Shown here one piece after another: positions 62,794-64,000 of a stretch of DNA of 64,000 nucleotides. Both the position numbers and the translations under genes were made by a program. The stretch's first letter is position 1. Every line of letters starts with the position of its first letter. Under the pieces are notes generated by a model. It did no database searches. It had not been told where the DNA came from and saw only the letters and a program-made list of their open reading frames with translations. Location of the stretch: contig NZ_CP066796.1 of NCBI RefSeq assembly GCF_017161565.1, positions 620,001 to 684,000 on the forward strand, read 5' to 3'. This DNA is from Erwinia amylovora (GTDB lineage: Bacteria > Pseudomonadota > Gammaproteobacteria > Enterobacterales > Enterobacteriaceae).

Positions 62794-63515
62794 ATTTTAG
62801 GTTACTCGCTAAACGGATTGCCAGCATTATTTGCCGGATAAATTTCATTCAGGGCGAAGAGGAATAAATTATCCTGACAGGACGCCTGTTTAACACATTG
62901 AGATTTTGCCATTTAGCTTTCAGGACGGTATCAAACGTTGCTGAAGTTTCTTTCAGCCTCGATAGTCAGATGCTGGCTTGCCCCCTCGTTTTCAGGTCCT
63001 TCCCGACGTCGAGAAGTCAGGTGTCGGGGCGATGACACCCCATAACCATCAGGTCGCTCTTTTCGTTCAACGACACCATTCTGGCGCGCGCAGCCATCAC
63101 GCTTGCCAACCGCTGGCCGTTCACTCAAGCCGAAGCTATTCGCCAATAGGTAACAACGCCGACTGACGTATTCCCTGTCATACATCAATAACTGAGGTGA
63201 TAACGGCAGTCGATCGCCGTGGTGATCTCCCGAACCGTGCGATGCGCCATCATTCTCTCTTCGCCTGGCTATAATTTGCATGAGAAAAAGGATAAATTAA
63301 CTGAGGTCCTATCAGATTATCCTGAGTGTTTTCCTCATAGTTCTCTGACCCGTTACGTGGAGTCTGCGACTTGTCTTACCATGTTATACTGCAAAAACCG
63401 ATTTTAGCGCGGCTTAAGTCCGCGTGGCCTGTCGGGCCGGTAATCGGTAAATTCTTGCCGCAGGATGCCCCTGCAGCTGCCAGCTGTTTTGCTTCATTAC
63501 AACTTGAGGTTTGCG
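62794..63515. other. Gene-free stretch between metK and speA
   Basis: No gene convinced me. Open frames on either strand between about 62930 and 63410 lack ribosome sites and recognisable motifs. The last 150 bases hold the speA leader, with TCCGCGTGGCCTGTCGGGCC-like GC-rich pairing potential. Confidence 0.4.
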
Positions 63516-64000
63516 ATGTCTGACGACATGAAGAAAATGATGGGTTCGTCAGCAGGCGAACAGGGTGGGTTACGCTCCATGCAGGAAGTCGCCATCAGTG
63601 ACCGGGACGCCAGCAGAATGCTGCGTACCTATAACATCGCCTGGTGGGGCAATAACTACTATGACGTTAACGAACTGGGTCATATCAGCGTCTGCCCGGA
63701 CCCGGATGTGCCTGAAGCCCGCGTCGATCTGGCAAAACTGGTAAAAGAGCGCGAGGCGGAAGGCCAGCGTCTGCCAGCCCTGTTCTGCTTCCCACAAATT
63801 TTGCAGCACCGTCTGCGCTCGATTAATGCCGCCTTTAAACGTGCGCGTGGATCCTACGGCTATAACGGTGACTACTTCCTGGTTTACCCGATTAAGGTTA
63901 ATCAGCATAAGCGCGTGATTGAATCGTTGATCAATTCCGGCGAACCGCTGGGGCTGGAAGCCGGTTCTAAAGCTGAGCTAATGGCCGTACTGGCGCATGC
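63516..64000 (+). CDS. speA: SpeA, biosynthetic arginine decarboxylase (partial, runs off the window)
   Basis: SpeA makes agmatine from arginine, the other route to putrescine. From the ATG at 63516 ([18 protein letters not shown]) 161 codons are visible to the window end. They match E. coli SpeA closely, with [39 protein letters not shown] and [19 protein letters not shown], where the last Lys binds pyridoxal phosphate. TTGAGG precedes the start. The polyamine pathway is thus represented at both ends of this core block (speC and speA). Confidence 0.97.
   Translation, partial: MSDDMKKMMGSSAGEQGGLRSMQEVAISDRDASRMLRTYNIAWWGNNYYDVNELGHISVCPDPDVPEARVDLAKLVKEREAEGQRLPALFCFPQILQHRLRSINAAFKRARGSYGYNGDYFLVYPIKVNQHKRVIESLINSGEPLGLEAGSKAELMAVLAH

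Noticed and set aside
62931..63410. Open frames on both strands in the metK-speA gap
   Set aside because: They lack ribosome sites and known motifs, and they overlap each other; they look like chance frames in GC-balanced intergenic DNA.
1..64000. CRISPR arrays and rRNA genes
   Set aside because: No regularly spaced repeats and no rRNA sequences were seen.

Overview
The window is chromosomal DNA of an Erwinia, almost certainly Erwinia amylovora or a very close relative. The harpin HrpN (403 aa), HrpW (447 aa), DspE (1838 aa) and DspF (139 aa) have the lengths I remember for E. amylovora, and the HrpN sequence matches my memory of that protein almost throughout. The housekeeping genes (speC, mltC-yggX-mutY, trmB, gshB, metK, speA) are typical of enterobacteria. 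No database was searched; every name rests on motifs and remembered family sequences.

Layout. (1) 1-965: the end of what looks like a type I restriction HsdR gene, followed by its usual YgjP-like metallopeptidase partner, which is frameshifted. (2) 1201-18386: right half of the Hrp type III secretion island: hrpA-B-hrcJ-D-E, hrpF-G-hrcC-T-V, hrpN, a chaperone plus the YopJ-family effector Eop1, orfC/hrpW on the minus strand, and dspE-dspF. Five HrpL promoters (hrp boxes) can be read, before hrpA, hrpF, hrpN, hrpW and dspE. (3) 18387-32990: an AT-rich, decaying accessory stretch. It holds a LysR-like gene, wrecked alpA, clpV and vgrG pieces, and a graveyard of PAAR/effector/immunity cassettes of type VI secretion. 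One cassette is intact (22051-26007), one is a hybrid pseudogene, and one is reduced to its two ends. (4) 32993-38217: remnant of an integrative conjugative element (three conserved ICE genes, a membrane-protein/relaxase fusion and a frameshifted integrase) beside tRNA-Phe (38496-38571). (5) 38574-64000: core chromosome: speC with a possible leader peptide, a TetR regulator, mltC-yggX-mutY, trmB-yggL, yggN, hemW-rdgB-yggT-yggS, pilT-like yggR, an ECF sigma/NrsF/DsbD-like/peroxiredoxin cluster, yqgF-yqgE-gshB-rsmE-endA-sprT, galP, metK and the start of speA.

How it fits together. HrpL transcribes the secretion genes, the harpins and the effectors. HrcC, HrcJ, HrpB, HrpD and HrpE build the apparatus, HrpA is the pilus, and DspF and the small chaperone serve DspE and Eop1. 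The stretch from dspF to tRNA-Phe looks like the import scar of the island. The most unusual content is the set of three effector cassettes at 22051-31039. They share a delivery module that is almost identical over 1.93 kb but carry different lysozyme/chitinase-like tips, each beside a different candidate immunity gene, and the series is decaying by illegitimate fusions.
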